Shown: in pieces, positions 1 through 8,054 of the stretch | Layout of the letters: each line of letters opens with the position of its first letter | Position numbering within the stretch: position 1 is the first letter of the stretch | Source: Aeromonas popoffii | Lineage (GTDB): Bacteria; Pseudomonadota; Gammaproteobacteria; Enterobacterales; Aeromonadaceae | Reading direction: 5' to 3' | NCBI RefSeq assembly: GCF_000820025.1 | Contig: NZ_CDBI01000067.1 | Span: 1 to 58,743 of the forward strand | Length of the DNA stretch: 58,743 nt | Notes under the pieces: generated by a model | Seen by the model: only the letters and a program-made list of their open reading frames with translations | Told to the model about the DNA's origin: nothing | Databases searched by the model: none | Position numbers and translations under genes: made by a program

Positions 1-43
1 CAAGGTGGCCATGACCTTGTTACACAAGGTCATGGCCACCTTG
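1..43. repeat. Perfect 20-bp inverted repeat at the window edge
   Basis: Arms 1-20 and 24-43 are exact reverse complements with a 3-nt loop (TAC). No T-tract follows on the + strand (the next bases are TTGCC). The left side is cut by the window start, so a minus-strand T-tract cannot be judged. It may be a terminator of the preceding gene or an intergenic palindromic repeat. Confidence 0.6.
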
Positions 44-186
44 TTGCCACAAACGTGTCAAAAATAGGGGGTATCGCCGTGTATCGCGTTGTCATCGTCT
101 GTCTGACAAAAAGGGCAGGGGAAGGGTTGCGCGGTGCCGGTTAAGTTGTGATATTGAGGCATCTTTAGCACAGAAGGGTAATAACG

Positions 187-834
187 ATGGAAGCGGCGTT
201 TTGGCATCAGCGTTGGGAAGAGAACCGGATTGGCTTTCATCAGGCGGATTTCAATCGCTGGCTGCAATCCTGGTGGTCTGCCCAGCAACAGGAAGAACCC
301 GTGCTGGTGCCCCTGTGCGGCAAATCCCGCGACATGCTCTGGCTCAATGGCCTGGGGCACCCCATCGATGGCTTCGAGCTCTCTGCGCTCGCCATTGAAC
401 AGTTTTTCAGTGAAAACCAGCTCACCCATACCCTCGGCGAGCTGGGCCCCTATCAGTGTCATCAGCACGGCTCCCTGCGCATCCATCAGGGGGACTTTTT
501 TGCCGCCCCCGAGCTGGGGCGTCGTTACCGGCTGGCCTATGACAGGGCAGCCCTGATCGCCTTGCCGACGGACATGCGCCGTCAGTATGCGGAGCTGATG
601 AGCCGCCTGATGGAAGCCGGTGGCCAGATCCTGCTGGTGACCCTGGAGTATCAGCCGGAGCAGCAGCGGCAGCCGCCCTTCTCGGTGGGGGAGATGGAAG
701 TGCGTACCCTGTTCGAGCGCGATTTTCGAGTGGAGGTGTTGGGCCGGGCGGCAGAGGTGGACCATCCCAGGGTGCTCTCCGGTCAGCTCTCCTATTTCGA
801 TGAAGTGGCCTATCGCCTGATCCGCCGGGGCTGA
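187..834 (+). CDS. tpm: Thiopurine S-methyltransferase
   Basis: This 215-residue protein is a cytosolic SAM-dependent methyltransferase of the bacterial TPMT family, which methylates thiopurines and, in several gammaproteobacteria, selenium and tellurium oxyanions. The length is normal for bacterial Tpm. The family start is clear (MEAAFWHQRWEENRIGFHQ), followed by the SAM-binding region (VLVPLCGKSRDMLWL, about residues 41-55) and the acidic end of the second strand near GFELS. The ATG lies after a weak purine-rich stretch (GAAGGG). It appears to be a single-gene unit: the next feature on the same strand is a probable small RNA with its own promoter. The family call is firm; the natural substrate is not known. 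Confidence 0.93.
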   Translation: MEAAFWHQRWEENRIGFHQADFNRWLQSWWSAQQQEEPVLVPLCGKSRDMLWLNGLGHPIDGFELSALAIEQFFSENQLTHTLGELGPYQCHQHGSLRIHQGDFFAAPELGRRYRLAYDRAALIALPTDMRRQYAELMSRLMEAGGQILLVTLEYQPEQQRQPPFSVGEMEVRTLFERDFRVEVLGRAAEVDHPRVLSGQLSYFDEVAYRLIRRG

Positions 835-887
835 AAGTGTGATCTCGCTCGACAAAGCCGCAGGTCACGGACTCTTTGCTACCTCCT

Positions 888-929
888 TTGACATAGATCA
901 ACGTGGCAAGGGAGTGGCGTGCCTATGAT
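888..929 (+). promoter_or_regulatory. FNR box and -10 of a small RNA promoter
   Basis: TTGAC-N4-ATCAA at 888-901 matches the FNR consensus TTGAT-N4-ATCAA at 9 of 10 positions. A good -10, TATGAT, lies at 924-929. The box centre (894.5) falls about 41.5 bp before the start expected from that -10 (about 936). This is the class II FNR activator geometry, in which the box replaces the -35. No ORF of note follows, which points to an RNA gene. Confidence 0.7.
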
Positions 930-935
930 GAGCCT

Positions 936-1095
936 GTTTCTCAATCACTGTTGATATTGGCAGGTGCGCTCTGGTTTGAACCATCCGGTCCACCATCAAC
1001 ACAGTGTCTGATTTTCACGCTCATGTTCACTTTTGGCGGCTTTGGTCGCAATTGATTATGGTTTTTCCAGCCGACCCCCAGGGGTCGGCTTTTTA
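936..1095 (+). ncRNA. fnrS: Probable FnrS-like anaerobically induced small RNA
   Basis: A non-coding stretch of about 160 nt runs from an FNR-type promoter to a strong rho-independent terminator. FnrS of enterobacteria is an FNR-activated, Hfq-dependent RNA that represses aerobic-metabolism mRNAs. The layout here is the same, and the 3' part (CAATTGATT at 1049-1057, then a GC-rich terminator beginning GCCGAC) resembles what I recall of E. coli FnrS. A 5' stem is possible between CACTGTTGAT (near 946) and ATCAACACAGTG (near 994). The start is inferred from the -10. The RNA is longer than the roughly 120-nt enterobacterial one, so it could be a different FNR-dependent RNA. Confidence 0.6.
1069..1095 (+). 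terminator. Rho-independent terminator of the FnrS-like RNA
   Basis: A 10-bp stem (AGCCGACCCC at 1069-1078, GGGGTCGGCT at 1081-1090) is followed by TTTTATT. It also lies between this RNA and the convergent M16 protease gene. Confidence 0.85.
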
Positions 1096-1131
1096 TTGGG
1101 CGGGATTGGCTGATGGGCGAGAATGTCTCTA

Positions 1132-3921
1132 TCAGGCCTGGCAGGTGCTGGCATTGAGCCGGAACGCCTTGGGATCATCGATAAACTGGCCTGTGATGCG
1201 CTCGTCGTGCTCGTGGCCCTGGCCATAGCTGCAGAGGATCAGCCGATCCGAGGTGCGTGAGCGCAGCTGTATGATGAAGCGCACCAGATCGGCGCGGCTC
1301 AGCATGCCCACCTCATCGCACACCCTTTCGCGCTGATCAAAGCCCAGATCCTTGTTGCCTATGCTGACCCAGAGCCGTTGGCCACGACTGCGCAGGTTGG
1401 CATCCCGCTCGCTCAGCTGGGCTTGCAGTCCCGCCTTGCTCTCTTGCCACTGCTGCTCGGTGAATTCGAGCATGGCCAGGGGAAAGAGGTCGATAAACTC
1501 CTCTACGGCATCGAGCAGGATCTGCGGCCCTGCCACCGGGGACTGGATATAAAAGATAAGGCCGGGGTGGCGGTTGAGGGGCAGGTTGCCGGCACCCACC
1601 ACGTAGCCGAGCTGCTGGCGGGTGCGCAGCTCGTGGAAGAAGCTGGATGACATGATGTGGTTGGCCAGGGCGAAGCAGGCAAGATCCCGCGCCCGGGTGG
1701 TGCGGGACTGGTAGTAGACCAGCAGGGCCGAATCTTCGTGTTCACAACCCTGCTCGCGGATCAGGGTGCCTCTGTCCTGAATGGAGATCAGCGGGCGGCG
1801 GGTCTCGGCACTGGGCTGGCTGTTGGCACCGAGATGGCGTTCCAGCAGGGCGGCCAGTTCGAGTGCCTCGGCGGCGTCCCAGTCACCGTGTACCAGGGCT
1901 TCGATGTGCACCTCGCCAAACAGCTGGGCGACAAACGCCGGCATCTCGCCAAGCTCCACGGTGCGCAGATGGCGCAGCAACTGCTCGAACGGCGGGTTGT
2001 TTGGCTGCAGTAAACTGGTGAGCTGGTTGAACAGCTGGGAGATGGGGCGAGCCTTGGACTGGTTGTCCCAGTTGCGGATGAGCTGCTCCTTGATCTCGGC
2101 GAAGCGGCCCGGATCCGGATAGCCCAGAGTGCGGTTGCCGAGGATCATGTCGAGCAGCAGCGGCTGTTTGTCGGCAAAGCCGCTCAGGTTGATGGTAAAG
2201 CCGCCCTGGTGGGCATAGATCTGGTAGCCCAGCCCCGCCAGCTCCGCCGGGTAGGTGAGGGCGTTGAGGTGATCGGTGAGCAGCTCCACCGCCAGCCGCG
2301 CCATGGCGATGTGGCGCGGGCTTTTGACCGCGTGCTCACTGTCGATGGAGATGTAGAGATTGCCCTTGGGCACGCTGAACTGATGTTCGTGCAGATGCCA
2401 GAGCCGAAACCCTGGCCTGTCGATGAGGCAGGCGGGCATGTCGGCCTGCAGCGCCGGCTGGCGCGGATCGAGCCGGCTGCTGATAAAGGGATTGGGCAAG
2501 GGCAGGGCGAGGGACGGATCAGGTTTGCTCTGTTGCCAATGGATCTTCTCCGCTTCCGTGATGACGTCGACGCCATAGGGGGTCTGATACCAGCGGGCGA
2601 GGCGATCTGTGGCCAGCTCTGGCGCCGAGATGGTCATGCGCAGGTTGTGTGGGGTGAGCTTGGCGAGCAGGCGGCGGATCAGCGCCTCGTCGTATTCGCG
2701 CATCATGTAGTCGCCGTAGAGCAGGTCTTCGGCTTTGTAGCTAAAGAGGTTGAGCACCAGCCCGGAGACGGTGTCGAGTGCCCGGCCCCGCTCCTGGAAG
2801 CTGAATGCCGACTCGAGCACGGTGCGCTTCTCTTCGTAGCGCCAGCTTTCCACCCCGCCGTGTTCGATGAGCTTCAGATAGCCGAACAGGGCGGCCACTA
2901 TCTCGTTGACGTGTTCGAGCCCAAGCGGCGTAAGGCCGAAGCTCACCCCGAAATCCTTGAAGTTGGCACCGCTGATGCCCCCCCCGGCGGAGAGCTGGTT
3001 GACCCAGCCTTTCGCTTTCAGCAGGGAGAGCAGGCTGCCATCCCCTTCATAACCGATGAGGTGGCTCAGGAAGGTGAGGGGTTTTTTGTCATAAAACTCG
3101 TCGACGTTGGGCAGTGGGAAGGTCAGCGCCAGCTTGCGGGTCTCCTTGACCGGATTGATGCGGATGCGGATGCCGAGATCGTCGAGGCGATAGAGGGGGT
3201 GCGTCAGGGGCGGTATTCCCAAATTGCGATTCAAAATGGGAGCGAAAAAGCGATCGCACCACGCAATCTGGGTCCCGATGGATTCAGGCGAGATCATCAC
3301 TAGCGCCATGCGATCTGCGCTGTAGTGAGATTCGTAGAACCGGATGAGATCGGCACGCAGATCCCGACCGGGCAGATCGGCCAGGGTATCCAGGTTGCCG
3401 ACCGAGAATTTGGAGAAGGGGTGGGCCGGGTTGACCGTCTCTTTATGTACCTGGTAGCTGCGGCGCACATCGTCCTGCAGCTTGAGGCGGTACTCGGAGT
3501 CGACTGCATTGCGCTCCTTGTCCACCCATTCGGGGGTGAAGGTGGGGCAAATGAAGAACTGGGAAAAACGGTCGAGCCCGGCCTCGAAGAAGCCGTTGTC
3601 TATCTCGAAAAAGAAGTTGGTGAACTCGGTGCCGGTCCAGGCGTTGTTGCTGCCGCCATGACGACTCATAAATTGCTGGTACTCACCCGGCTTGGGATAA
3701 GTTCGGGTGCCCAGGAACAGCATATGCTCCAGGAAATGAGCCATCCCCTGTCGATCGGCCGGATCGTCGAAATGACCGGTGTTGACGGCCAGGGAAGCGG
3801 CTGACTTGTCGGTATCGGGATCGCAGATCAACAAGACCCTGAGCCGGTTTGACAGCTCCAGATAGTGGTACTGCCGATGGTCATTGGGACTGGCATATGG
3901 GCTCATTGGGGCGTGACTCAT
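1132..3921 (-). CDS. M16 family zinc metalloprotease (pitrilysin/insulinase type)
   Basis: This 929-residue protein is a large M16A peptidase that should cleave peptides inside a closed two-half chamber. The inverted zinc motif HFLEH (HxxEH) sits at residues 62-66, and the third ligand glutamate is probably in AVDSEYRLKL some 75 residues later. The inactive second half follows, as in E. coli protease III (PtrA) and insulin-degrading enzyme. Unlike periplasmic PtrA, the N-terminus (MSHAPMSPYASP) has no signal peptide, so a cytosolic location is inferred. The ribosome site before the ATG is poor; another ATG lies five codons in. The gene is monocistronic, convergent with the small RNA and divergent from sixA. 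Confidence 0.9.
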   Translation of the reverse strand: MSHAPMSPYASPNDHRQYHYLELSNRLRVLLICDPDTDKSAASLAVNTGHFDDPADRQGMAHFLEHMLFLGTRTYPKPGEYQQFMSRHGGSNNAWTGTEFTNFFFEIDNGFFEAGLDRFSQFFICPTFTPEWVDKERNAVDSEYRLKLQDDVRRSYQVHKETVNPAHPFSKFSVGNLDTLADLPGRDLRADLIRFYESHYSADRMALVMISPESIGTQIAWCDRFFAPILNRNLGIPPLTHPLYRLDDLGIRIRINPVKETRKLALTFPLPNVDEFYDKKPLTFLSHLIGYEGDGSLLSLLKAKGWVNQLSAGGGISGANFKDFGVSFGLTPLGLEHVNEIVAALFGYLKLIEHGGVESWRYEEKRTVLESAFSFQERGRALDTVSGLVLNLFSYKAEDLLYGDYMMREYDEALIRRLLAKLTPHNLRMTISAPELATDRLARWYQTPYGVDVITEAEKIHWQQSKPDPSLALPLPNPFISSRLDPRQPALQADMPACLIDRPGFRLWHLHEHQFSVPKGNLYISIDSEHAVKSPRHIAMARLAVELLTDHLNALTYPAELAGLGYQIYAHQGGFTINLSGFADKQPLLLDMILGNRTLGYPDPGRFAEIKEQLIRNWDNQSKARPISQLFNQLTSLLQPNNPPFEQLLRHLRTVELGEMPAFVAQLFGEVHIEALVHGDWDAAEALELAALLERHLGANSQPSAETRRPLISIQDRGTLIREQGCEHEDSALLVYYQSRTTRARDLACFALANHIMSSSFFHELRTRQQLGYVVGAGNLPLNRHPGLIFYIQSPVAGPQILLDAVEEFIDLFPLAMLEFTEQQWQESKAGLQAQLSERDANLRSRGQRLWVSIGNKDLGFDQRERVCDEVGMLSRADLVRFIIQLRSRTSDRLILCSYGQGHEHDERITGQFIDDPKAFRLNASTCQA

Positions 3922-4068
3922 GTTGGATTTATTTGAATTTAAACATGATTATCGACCCCGCTATCCAGTGAGGCAAACCCTTTTCTGAGAGGTAGCGCAA
4001 TTGTTTCCCCCGGCATGGCGGGGTAAGATCCCCCCGCTATCAAAACAGGCCCCTTGGGCGAGGTTGTA

Positions 4069-4536
4069 ATGAAAATCTACATCATGCGTCATGGCCAGGC
4101 TGGCATGAATGCGAAAACAGATGAACAGCGTCCACTGACCGAGCAGGGCATTAAAGAGTCCATCCACATGGCAAGTTGGCTGGCGCCCCAGCTGGATGGC
4201 GAACTGGGTTTGGTTATTCACAGCAATTATCTGCGTGCCAGACAAACCTGGCAGAGCATATGCAATCAATTACCCAAGGCCGCCAGGGTCGAGGAGAGCA
4301 GCGAGATCACCCCCTATGGCGACCCGGCGTTTGTCGCGAGCTATCTCACCGCGCTGGCGACAACACATGACAATATTTTGATGGTCAGCCACCTGCCGCT
4401 GGTGGGGTATCTGGTGCACAGCCTCTGTCCTGCGGCGGGTGCGCCCATGTTTGCCACCTCGGGTCTGGCCTGTATCGAGTGGCAAGATGACAAGGGGGTC
4501 TTGCTCTGGTTGGAAGGACCACATACAATACGCTAA
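4069..4536 (+). CDS. sixA: Phosphohistidine phosphatase SixA
   Basis: This 155-residue protein belongs to the histidine phosphatase (RHG) superfamily. SixA removes phosphate from phosphohistidine on HPt domains such as that of ArcB, and also acts on the nitrogen phosphotransferase system. The catalytic signature MRHGQA lies at the N-terminus, with the nucleophile at His8, and a second catalytic histidine occurs in VSHLPLVG. The length fits E. coli SixA (161). I chose the ATG at 4069, which has GAGG upstream, over an in-frame TTG 15 nt earlier. The gene stands alone, divergent from the M16 protease. Confidence 0.9.
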   Translation: MKIYIMRHGQAGMNAKTDEQRPLTEQGIKESIHMASWLAPQLDGELGLVIHSNYLRARQTWQSICNQLPKAARVEESSEITPYGDPAFVASYLTALATTHDNILMVSHLPLVGYLVHSLCPAAGAPMFATSGLACIEWQDDKGVLLWLEGPHTIR

Positions 4537-4669
4537 AAGTTAATAAAAAGTTATAAATTGGTTTTTTGGGGAAGAGAGTCGCGATTTTTCCGGATGTTTA
4601 TATAGATTTTACGGAATTATTTCGCAGAAGCTGCTGTCATACGGATACAACTGCAAGAGGTTGCAAACG

Positions 4670-4876
4670 ATGAGAGTGTTCAAGAAGTACCTGCCACTGA
4701 TGGTGGCAAAACATGTCAAAACCTTCTTCAAGGGACGGATCTATATCCACGGCAGGGGGCGTTTTGATTTCCAGTCAGGCTTGCTGATGATGCCAACGCC
4801 AGCTGACATCCCCCACCGCCAGACCGTGGTCGAGGTCAACGCCATGATCTCCAGACTGCACATGGATGCGGCGTGA
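4670..4876 (+). CDS. Small basic conserved-type protein of unknown function
   Basis: The 68-residue protein begins MRVFKKYLPLMVAKHVK. Its first half is strongly basic and hydrophobic, with a GRIYIHGRGRF segment; an acidic tail (VVEVNAMISRLHMDAA) follows. No signal peptide or clear membrane helix is seen; peripheral membrane or nucleic-acid contact is possible but unproven. AGAGG at 4656-4660 is well spaced from the ATG, and a terminator follows 30 nt after the stop, which supports a real single gene. I recall similar short proteins in Vibrio and Aeromonas but cannot name a family. Confidence 0.65.
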   Translation: MRVFKKYLPLMVAKHVKTFFKGRIYIHGRGRFDFQSGLLMMPTPADIPHRQTVVEVNAMISRLHMDAA

Positions 4877-4904
4877 TTGCTTCACCATTCCATCCCGTCG
4901 CTTC

Positions 4905-4936
4905 ATGCCCGCCCCCGTGCGGGCATGATTGTTTTT
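4905..4936 (+). terminator. Terminator after the small basic protein gene
   Basis: Stem ATGCCCGC / GCGGGCAT (4905-4912, 4919-4926), 6-nt loop, then GATTGTTTTT. Confidence 0.75.
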
Positions 4937-5084
4937 GGCCCTGATCTGCCCACATTGGCTCTGTTCGATGCCGTTTCAAACCTGCCTGCCTTGACAAGGC
5001 CGGCCGGTACTTGCTAATCCTGCTTGCCTCTCTATACTCCCGACTCCCGCCGGGAATACCCGCTCGTTTTTTCTGGATATAGTG

Positions 5085-6005
5085 ATGCCCTTTGCCTTCT
5101 TGTTTCCCTTCTCCTGCATGGCCATCTGGGCCGGCAATGGCATTGTCAGCAAGCTGGCGGTCGGGGTGCTCTCACCGGCGGCGCTGGCTTGGTCGCGATG
5201 GATGGTGGCAGCCATCATTTTGACGCCTTTCCTCGCGCACCGGGCCTGGCGGGATCGCGCCAAGCTGCGGGCCGGCTTCTATCACCTGGCGGCGTTGGCC
5301 CTGCTCGGCATGGTGCTGAACCAGACCTTCGGCTACTACGCGGCGCAAACCCTGGGGGCGACCGAGATAGGCCTGATGATGGGGCTGACTCCGTTGATCA
5401 CTGTGCTGCTCAGCATCTGGCTGCTGCGTGAGCGTCCGACCTGGGGCGCTCTGCTCGGTGGCGCCATCTCCATTCTGGGGCTGGCCATCTTGCTGGGGCA
5501 GGGGGATCCCTCCCGTTTGATCACCCGGGGCATTCACATCGGATCCGTCTATATGCTGCTGTCGGCGGCGACTTATGCGCTTTACAGCGTGCTGCTCAAG
5601 AAGTGGGATCTGGGGCTGGACAACTGGTCCATGCTCTATGGCCAGGTGCTGTGCAGCCTGCTGTTTCTCACCCCGTTTTACCTGTTGGTGGACGGGCAGT
5701 GGCCTGATGGTCGCGCGCTCTGGCTTATCCTCTACGCCGGTATTCCTACCTCGGCCTTGTCACCCTGGCTCTGGATGCAGGGCATAGCCCTGCTGGGGGC
5801 GAGCCGTACCGCCATCTTCATGAACCTGTTGCCCGTGATGACGGCGGCGCTGGCCATCAGCTGGCTGGGGGAAAAGCTGACCAGCTATCACCTGATAGGG
5901 GGCGGCATGACGTTGCTCGGGGTCTTGCTGGCGCAACTGCTGGTCAGGCCCGTGGTACTGCGTCGCCGTGCCAGAGAGGCGCTGGCGAGCTGTCGGGAAG
6001 ATTGA
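5085..6005 (+). CDS. EamA/DMT family transporter
   Basis: This 306-residue inner-membrane protein has about ten hydrophobic helices in two EamA repeats (roughly residues 5-135 and 150-285). Typical signatures are AIWAGNGIVSKLA at the start, LGATEIGLMMGLTPLITVLLS at the end of repeat one, and LGASRTAIFMNLLPVMTA in repeat two. DMT carriers of this group export metabolites or amino acids; no substrate can be assigned from sequence. The ATG at 5085 is preferred over the adjacent GTG at 5082; neither has a strong ribosome site. It is a single gene closed by a shared terminator. Confidence 0.85.
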   Translation: MPFAFLFPFSCMAIWAGNGIVSKLAVGVLSPAALAWSRWMVAAIILTPFLAHRAWRDRAKLRAGFYHLAALALLGMVLNQTFGYYAAQTLGATEIGLMMGLTPLITVLLSIWLLRERPTWGALLGGAISILGLAILLGQGDPSRLITRGIHIGSVYMLLSAATYALYSVLLKKWDLGLDNWSMLYGQVLCSLLFLTPFYLLVDGQWPDGRALWLILYAGIPTSALSPWLWMQGIALLGASRTAIFMNLLPVMTAALAISWLGEKLTSYHLIGGGMTLLGVLLAQLLVRPVVLRRRAREALASCRED

Positions 6006-6033
6006 AAAAAAGACCGCCTTAGAGGCGGTCTTT
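6005..6033. terminator. Bidirectional terminator between EamA gene and oppA
   Basis: AAAGACCGCC / GGCGGTCTTT stem with an A-run on the left and T-run on the right. It serves the two convergent genes. Confidence 0.8.
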
Positions 6034-6053
6034 CTGTTCAGGGGGTGAGAGCG

Positions 6054-7670
6054 TCACTGCGCGGTGAGGTAGAGGTCTTTTGAGTAGACCACGTCTTGCG
6101 GGTTCTGATAGGGATAGCCCTTGATACTGGGCTTGAGCAGCCGTGACTTGACGTAGAAGTAGACGGGGGCGATGGGAGCCTCGTCATCGATCAGTGCCTC
6201 GGCCTGCTGATAGAGCTGGTTGCGCTCGGCCGGATCCTTGGAGTCATGGGCCTTGGCCAGCAGGGCATCATACTGCTTGTTGAACCACTTGCCGCTGTTG
6301 GCGCTGCTGCTGGAGGTCATGATGTCGAGGAAGGTCGAAGCATCGTTGTAATCCCCGTTCCAGGAGTAGCGGCTGACGCCGAAATCCCCCTCATTGAGCG
6401 CGGACACCATGGTTTTCCACTCCATGTTGTTGAGCTTGGCGGTGACTCCCAGGTTGTGCTTCCACATGGAGGAGATGGCCAGCGCTATCTTCTTGTGGCT
6501 CTCGTTGGTGTTATAGAGGATATCCACATCCAGCGGCTTGTCCGGGCCGTAGCCCGCCTCGCTCAGCAGCGCTTTCGCCTGTTTGATGCGCTCCTCCTTG
6601 CTCAGCAACTGGCTGACCGGGCGCTTGAGCTCGAAACCGTCGACGCTTGGCGGGGTCAGGCTGAAAGCGGAGAGTTGACCTTGCCCCAGGATCTTCTCGG
6701 TGATGGTGTCCCTGTCGATGGCAAGCGACAGCGCCTTGCGTACTTTCGGGTCGTCGAATGGTTTGCGCTGGGTGTTGAACACATAGTAATAGGTGGCGAG
6801 CATGGGCGCGTTGACCAGCTCTTCAGGGCTCTTGCTCTTGAGCTGTTTGTACTGCTCCAGCGGATAGGTAGTGTAGTGCAGTTCACCGGCGCGATAGCGG
6901 TTGTAGGCGGCGGTATCCGAGACTATCTCAAGATAGAGCACCTTGTTGAGCACTGTGTTCTGGTTATCCCAGTAGAGGGGATTGCGCTCGGCGATGAGCC
7001 GCTCGTTGGGGGTCCACTCCTTGAGCACAAAGGCGCCGTTGGAGACGATGTTGCCTGGCTTGACCCACTCATGCCCGAACTTCTCTATGGTCGCCTTCGG
7101 CGCCGGGAAGGTGGTGTAGTGAGAGAGGGTTTTGAGGAAGAAGGGCACCGGGTTCGTTAATGTGATCTGCAGGGTATGAGCATCGATCGCCTTGATGCCC
7201 AGCGTATCCGGACTCTGCTTGCCCTGTACCACCTCACTGGCGTTGGTGACGCCGGTCAGCTCGATGAACCAGGCATAGTTGGAGGCATTCTTGGGATCCG
7301 CCGCCCGCTGCCAGCCATAGACATAATCGGCCGCCGTTACCGGCTCGCCGTTGGACCATTTGGCATCGGGCCTCAGCTTGAAGGTGTAGACGGTGCCCGT
7401 GCTGTCGAGCTCGTAGCCAAGGGCGCCGGCAGGTTGCAGTTTACCCTTGCCATCCAGGGTGTAGAGCCCCTCGAACAGGTCGTTGACGATATCGCTGCCC
7501 GCGCTCTCTTCCACCATTTGGGGATCGATGGAGGCGGGTTCAGTATTGATGTTGCGAATGAAGGTTTGCTGCTCCGCAGGTAGCAGCTGGGTACCGGCAG
7601 GTACCTGTGCCGCCATGATGGGGAGTGCGAACAGGGCAGCAACCGTGCCGGCAATGAGAGTCCTTTTCAT
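6054..7670 (-). CDS. oppA: Periplasmic oligopeptide-binding protein (OppA/MppA type)
   Basis: This 538-residue protein is an ABC-transporter substrate-binding protein of SBP family 5. A Sec signal peptide (MKRTLIAGTVAALFALPIMA) is followed by the mature domain with LRPDAKWSNGEPVTAADYVYGW and the lobe-connecting region RKALSLAIDRDTI. Family members bind short peptides and deliver them to OppBCDF or, for MppA, murein tripeptide. No opp permease or ATPase genes are adjacent, so this is an orphan binding protein here and must share a transporter encoded elsewhere. A long leader lies upstream, with a TTCGTGA/TCACGAA inverted repeat at 7815-7835. Confidence 0.9.
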   Translation of the reverse strand: MKRTLIAGTVAALFALPIMAAQVPAGTQLLPAEQQTFIRNINTEPASIDPQMVEESAGSDIVNDLFEGLYTLDGKGKLQPAGALGYELDSTGTVYTFKLRPDAKWSNGEPVTAADYVYGWQRAADPKNASNYAWFIELTGVTNASEVVQGKQSPDTLGIKAIDAHTLQITLTNPVPFFLKTLSHYTTFPAPKATIEKFGHEWVKPGNIVSNGAFVLKEWTPNERLIAERNPLYWDNQNTVLNKVLYLEIVSDTAAYNRYRAGELHYTTYPLEQYKQLKSKSPEELVNAPMLATYYYVFNTQRKPFDDPKVRKALSLAIDRDTITEKILGQGQLSAFSLTPPSVDGFELKRPVSQLLSKEERIKQAKALLSEAGYGPDKPLDVDILYNTNESHKKIALAISSMWKHNLGVTAKLNNMEWKTMVSALNEGDFGVSRYSWNGDYNDASTFLDIMTSSSSANSGKWFNKQYDALLAKAHDSKDPAERNQLYQQAEALIDDEAPIAPVYFYVKSRLLKPSIKGYPYQNPQDVVYSKDLYLTAQ

Positions 7671-7814
7671 TGAATATCCTTATGTTTTTTTGCTTCCAAC
7701 GCCTGGCCAGTGTGCGGGATCGATCTGGAGATCTCAAGAGGAGGGCACTGACCTTGCCGTCAGCTACCCAGATTGGGGGGCCAAGTGGGCCGTTGCACCC
7801 ACCATGGCGGCCTG

Positions 7815-7835
7815 TTCGTGACTTTGCATCACGAA
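7815..7835. promoter_or_regulatory. Inverted repeat TTCGTGA-N7-TCACGAA in the oppA-fbp divergent region
   Basis: A perfect 7-bp dyad about 145 bp before oppA and 220 bp before fbp. It contains GTGA/TCAC like a CRP site, but the spacer is 7 rather than 6, so CRP is not claimed. The rest of the 384-bp intergenic region (7671-8054) holds no recognisable gene. Confidence 0.4.
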
Positions 7836-8007
7836 TTAACATGGTGAAAGTTACCGATTGACACCGGTTTAAGCGTGTTTTTGTGGGGTCTGGAGGGCCA
7901 TGATGCGCATTTATCCAGCGGCTTAATTCGCTGCAAAAACAAAAAACAAACGTTACATTAGGTTACAAAACAAGGCTGCCGAGGATCGGCACTTTTTTTG
8001 TCGGTGC

Positions 8008-8023
8008 GTGCAAACGTTTTCAA
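8008..8023 (+). promoter_or_regulatory. PurR/Cra-like (LacI family) operator before fbp
   Basis: The 16-bp site GTGCAAACGTTTTCAA is nearly palindromic around a central CG and matches the remembered E. coli PurR consensus ACGCAAACGTTTTCGT at 12 positions. It ends about 31 bp before the fbp ATG. Cra, which activates gluconeogenic genes in enterobacteria, uses related half sites, so either regulator is possible. Confidence 0.5.
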
Positions 8024-8054
8024 AGCCAACGGAAACGATCTTAAAGGAACAATA

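Noticed and set aside
7815..7835. CRP site before oppA/fbp
   Set aside because: The dyad has GTGA/TCAC but a 7-bp spacer instead of 6, so only an inverted repeat is claimed.
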